Shown in pieces: positions 34,906-36,023 of a DNA stretch of 36,023 nt. This DNA comes from Pseudomonas citronellolis (GTDB lineage Bacteria > Pseudomonadota > Gammaproteobacteria > Pseudomonadales > Pseudomonadaceae). The notes beneath the pieces are model-generated. The model ran no database searches. It worked only from the letters and a program-made list of their open reading frames with translations, and was not told the DNA's origin. The stretch covers positions 1-36,023 of the forward strand of contig NZ_JARJLT010000161.1 of NCBI RefSeq assembly GCF_029335315.1. Direction: 5' to 3'. Each line of letters starts with the position of its first letter. The stretch's first letter is position 1. Position numbers and translations under genes: made by a program.

Positions 34906-35309
34906 ACCCTTCGAGTGCCGCTGGCGACCGTCCATCCGGTTGCTCGCGGCCTACCTGGCGAGCCTGACGCTCGCCGTGGCGGCGCTGTGCCTGGCCGCCA
35001 TTCCCGCTCTCTGGCAGGCCACCGGCCTGCTGCTATGCCTGATCCACGCCCTGTGGGTGCTGCCGCGCCATGTCCTGCTGTACAGCCGCCACGCCTACGC
35101 GGCCCTGCGCCATGACGGCGACGGCTGGCAGCTGTGGAGCCCGGCCAGGGGCTGGGAGAGGGTGCAATTGCGCGCCGACAGCCTGGCGCTGCCGGCGCTT
35201 GTCCTGTTGCGCTTCCGTCCGTCGGGCAGTCGCTTGAGCCGGGGCCTGTGCCTGCCGGCCGACAGCCTGGGCGCCGACGACCACCGTCGCCTGCGCCTGC
35301 GGCTGCGCT

Positions 35310-36023
<714 letters not shown>

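Overview
This 36 kb window is high-GC chromosomal DNA from a Pseudomonas species. The basis is gene content and order. A pfeR-pfeS-pfeA-pfeE ferric-enterobactin block, a tctABC/opdH/tctDE tricarboxylate block and a ygfZ/sdhE/ygfX/nadB block are all arranged as I remember them from the P. aeruginosa lineage, and a PhaG-type enzyme is present. I infer a relative of P. aeruginosa but cannot name the species. No rRNA, tRNA, CRISPR array, prophage or insertion sequence was seen. The accessory signs are one toxin-antitoxin pair and several families of small palindromic repeats.

Layout. 1-2.4 kb: the end of an NrsF-like membrane anti-sigma gene, a metallo-beta-lactamase-fold lipoprotein and an RlmN-like radical SAM enzyme. 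2.4-5.5 kb: a MerR regulator with a CueR-like cysteine loop faces a promoter with a 19-bp spacer. That promoter drives a DUF2938 membrane protein, a WrbA-like flavoprotein and a DUF2798 protein, followed by a Tat-exported epoxide-hydrolase-like enzyme. 5.5-7.2 kb: a ParE/RelE-Phd/YefM toxin-antitoxin module, a membrane-anchored thioredoxin-like protein and a composite palindromic element.

7.2-18.8 kb is an iron-acquisition region. On the minus strand pfeR-pfeS-pfeA-pfeE encode the sensor system, outer-membrane receptor and periplasmic esterase for enterobactin. Upstream on the same strand lies a fepB-fepD-fepG-fepC-like ABC importer, then a methionine aminopeptidase and a siderophore-interacting flavoreductase, and a divergent MarR regulator whose intergenic region carries two palindromes. 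Fur-like sites precede pfeA and fepB, and possibly pfeR. Together these genes cover outer-membrane uptake, siderophore hydrolysis, inner-membrane transport and iron release.

18.9-25.7 kb: ppnN (nucleotide nucleosidase) with a clear terminator, phaG (supply of 3-hydroxyacyl chains for PHA), and a two-gene operon pairing a periplasmic solute-binding protein with a membrane-bound dCache-HAMP-GAF-HD-GYP phosphodiesterase. 25.8-32.4 kb: opdH-tctC-tctB-tctA (porin plus tripartite tricarboxylate transporter) opposite the tctD-tctE two-component system; A-rich Hfq/Crc-like motifs precede both opdH and tctC. 32.6-36 kb: an HDOD-domain protein, ygfZ, divergent sdhE-ygfX, and the 3' part of nadB converging on ygfX.

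Most of the window is ordinary, well-organised Pseudomonas chromosome. The points most worth a second look are the binding-protein/HD-GYP pair, the MerR-controlled quinone-reductase operon, the 16-bp hairpin in the fepB leader, the paired MarR-type operators, and the Hfq/Crc motifs in the tct operon.
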